Source of the DNA: Rudanella sp031411995
Lineage (GTDB): Bacteria > Bacteroidota > Bacteroidia > Cytophagales > Spirosomataceae
Assembly (NCBI GenBank): GCA_031411995.1
Contig: JANOCD010000139.1
Coordinates: 50,987-114,986, forward strand
Direction: 5' to 3'
DNA: 64,000 nt
The position numbers and the translations under genes are program-made. This document shows positions 62,929-64,000 of the stretch, one piece after another. The notes under the pieces are model-generated. The model saw only the letters and a list, made by a program, of their open reading frames with translations, did no database searches and was not told where the DNA came from. Each line of letters opens with the position of its first letter. Position 1 is the first letter of the stretch.

Positions 62929-63509
62929 ACAGTCAGCTACTGATGAAAACCGAACGTGCCTGCGGGTTTATGCTGGAGTGGCTGACGGCCCTACTGCCCC
63001 CACAACTTATGTACCACTCGGCAGACCACACCCGCGACGTGATGGCCCAGGCCGGGCGCATTGCGCGGGCCGAGGGTGTGGCCGACCCGGAGCAATGCGC
63101 CCTGTTGCGCACGGCGGCCTGCTACCACGATGCGGGCTTTTTGGTGATGTATGACGAACACGAGGCCGAGAGCTGCCGACTGGCCCGCGAATACCTGCCC
63201 GCCTTTGACTACTCCCCCGCCCAAATTGAGCAGGTGTGCGAGCTGATTGGGGCCACGCGGCTTCCGCAAACGCCCACCACGCCCCTGGCGGCCATTCTGT
63301 GCGATGCCGATTTAGACTACCTCGGTCGGGTCGATTACGGGATCATCAGCGAGAGGTTGCGGGCCGAGTGGATAGCCCACGGGCGGCTTCCCGACCCCGA
63401 CTGCTGGCCCGACCTGCAACGGAAGTTTCTGAGCAGTCACCAGTATTTCACGGCCACCAACCAAAAGCTCCGCGAAGCGGGCAAGCAACAGACATTGGCC
63501 GCTTTATGA
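62925..63509 (+). CDS. HD-domain metal-dependent hydrolase
   Basis: A 194-residue HD-superfamily protein. Metal-binding residues appear in MYHSADHTRDVM, the HD pair H68/D69 in ACYHDAGF, a following His in YDEHEAESC and the distal Asp in ILCDADLDYLG. The family covers phosphodiesterases and nucleotidases. Its place as third gene, overlapping the patatin gene by four bases, suggests it may degrade the cyclic nucleotide or a related product and switch the system off. That role is inference; the sequence fixes only the HD fold. An alternative ATG seven codons in (MKTERACGF) is possible. Confidence 0.8.
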   Translation: MNSQLLMKTERACGFMLEWLTALLPPQLMYHSADHTRDVMAQAGRIARAEGVADPEQCALLRTAACYHDAGFLVMYDEHEAESCRLAREYLPAFDYSPAQIEQVCELIGATRLPQTPTTPLAAILCDADLDYLGRVDYGIISERLRAEWIAHGRLPDPDCWPDLQRKFLSSHQYFTATNQKLREAGKQQTLAAL

Positions 63510-63681
63510 CCATGAACTATACCACACTTCCCTATAAATCCGGCTCAGGCCGGAGCAAGTGCTCTAACCCATATGATGGCCCTCTCTGTACCCCTCCCGC
63601 ATCGGCTGGTGAGGGGTATGGTAGGGGCCGTTCTTAGACTGCATTTAAAGGCGAGTACTTCAAATTATTTCAACTATCTTT
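63510..63681. other. 172-base gap after the HD gene
   Basis: It holds a short GC hairpin (CCGGCTCAGGCCGG, about 63540-63553) and an 8-bp stem TACCCCTC/GAGGGGTA (63589-63596 with 63611-63618), either of which could end the operon, but no T-run follows. No gene is seen. Confidence 0.6.
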
Positions 63682-63822
63682 ATGAACTCTTCTCTACGTT
63701 TCGCATTTCTCTCCCGCGCGGTTCAGGCCGCGCTGGTTAATTAGCCTGACGTTGTTCATGGCCACCACTACACAGGCCCAGACGACCTTTACCGTCACCA
63801 ATACCGACGATTTGGGGGCGGG
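63682..63822 (+). pseudogene. frameshifted start of a fourth giant secreted protein
   Basis: The frame starting MNSSLRFAFLSRAV stops at 63742-63744 after 20 residues. The +1 frame continues the signal peptide as RWLISLTLFMATTTQAQ and then reads TTFTVTNTDDLGAG, equivalent to the mature start of giant protein 3 (TTFTVTNTNNTGSG). One frameshift therefore breaks the gene. Homology ends abruptly near 63,822. Confidence 0.65.
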
Positions 63823-64000
63823 GAGGTCTACGCGGCGTGGGTGCAGTGCCTGCACCCCGAGGACAGCGCGCGCGTCAACGCCGAGATTGCAGACGCCGTG
63901 GCCGGCATCCGCGAGTACCGGACGCAGTTCCGCATCATCCGGCCGGACGGGCAAGTGCGCGACATCGAAGCCAACGGACTGGTGCAACGTGCCGCGGACG
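63823..64000 (+). CDS. partial PAS-fold domain, foreign-looking, runs off the window
   Basis: The frame from 63823 reads EVYAAWVQCLHPEDSARVN, a GIREYRTQFRIIRPDGQVRD strand pair and IEANGLVQRAADG, the C-terminal half of a PAS_3-type sensor domain as found in sensor kinases and diguanylate cyclases. Nearly every third codon position is G or C, unlike the rest of the window. No start codon exists for it here; it joins directly onto the broken giant-protein start. It may be an assembly chimera or a transferred fragment. Confidence 0.6.

Overview
The window reads as chromosomal DNA of a Bacteroidota member of the order Cytophagales, most like Spirosoma and relatives. The basis is gene content: the parA-parB-DUF5683-dapB-lepB order, hybrid two-component proteins with AraC output, an OMP_b-brl_3-type outer-membrane barrel, very large secreted repeat proteins rich in PKD/Ig-like and LREAI/LRQA modules, TAnnTTTG-type -7 elements, and few Shine-Dalgarno sequences. 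Species cannot be fixed from sequence alone. No rRNA, tRNA, CRISPR array or insertion sequence was recognised.

Left part (1-24 kb) is mostly core genome. It holds a DEAD-box RNA helicase; a three-gene set for an aromatic-type acid (PcaD-like hydrolase, zinc dehydrogenase, AAHS transporter); apaG, a methyltransferase and a copper-monooxygenase-like lipoprotein; ung; the parA-parB-DUF5683-dapB-lepB operon; a secreted NIPSNAP protein; a membrane-anchored nuclease; a flavoprotein; bifunctional hisB; a 33-residue membrane peptide followed by an acyltransferase; and a NarL-type two-component system with a membrane partner and an outer-membrane barrel.

Middle part (24.2-29.8 kb) is an accessory island. 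It has three consecutive TULIP-fold proteins related to P-47/OrfX, the proteins that accompany some botulinum neurotoxins, followed by a phage-tail-collar protein. A 21-bp-period direct repeat lies in front. A run of twelve 8-bp repeats touches the start codon of the second TULIP gene.

Right part (29.8-58.7 kb) alternates giant secreted repeat proteins (1573, 4022 and 1504 residues) with two AraC-output hybrid sensor kinases. The three giants differ in architecture but share one C-terminal module of about 90 residues, a candidate secretion or anchoring signal. Paired direct repeats with a 20-21 bp period lie 65-85 bases before several starts (P47-like gene, 4022-residue giant, third giant, cyclase). 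They are plausible binding sites for the AraC domains.

The end (58.7-63.5 kb) holds a periplasmic TonB-C protein, then a tight operon of a membrane class III adenylate cyclase, a cyclic-nucleotide-binding patatin phospholipase and an HD-domain hydrolase: apparently make, sense/act and possibly terminate. The cyclase carries a duplicated copy of the third giant's leader, including the tail of the kinase gene. After 63.68 kb there is a frameshifted giant-protein start that breaks off at about 63,822 into a very GC-rich PAS-domain fragment, an abrupt junction that may be chimeric.
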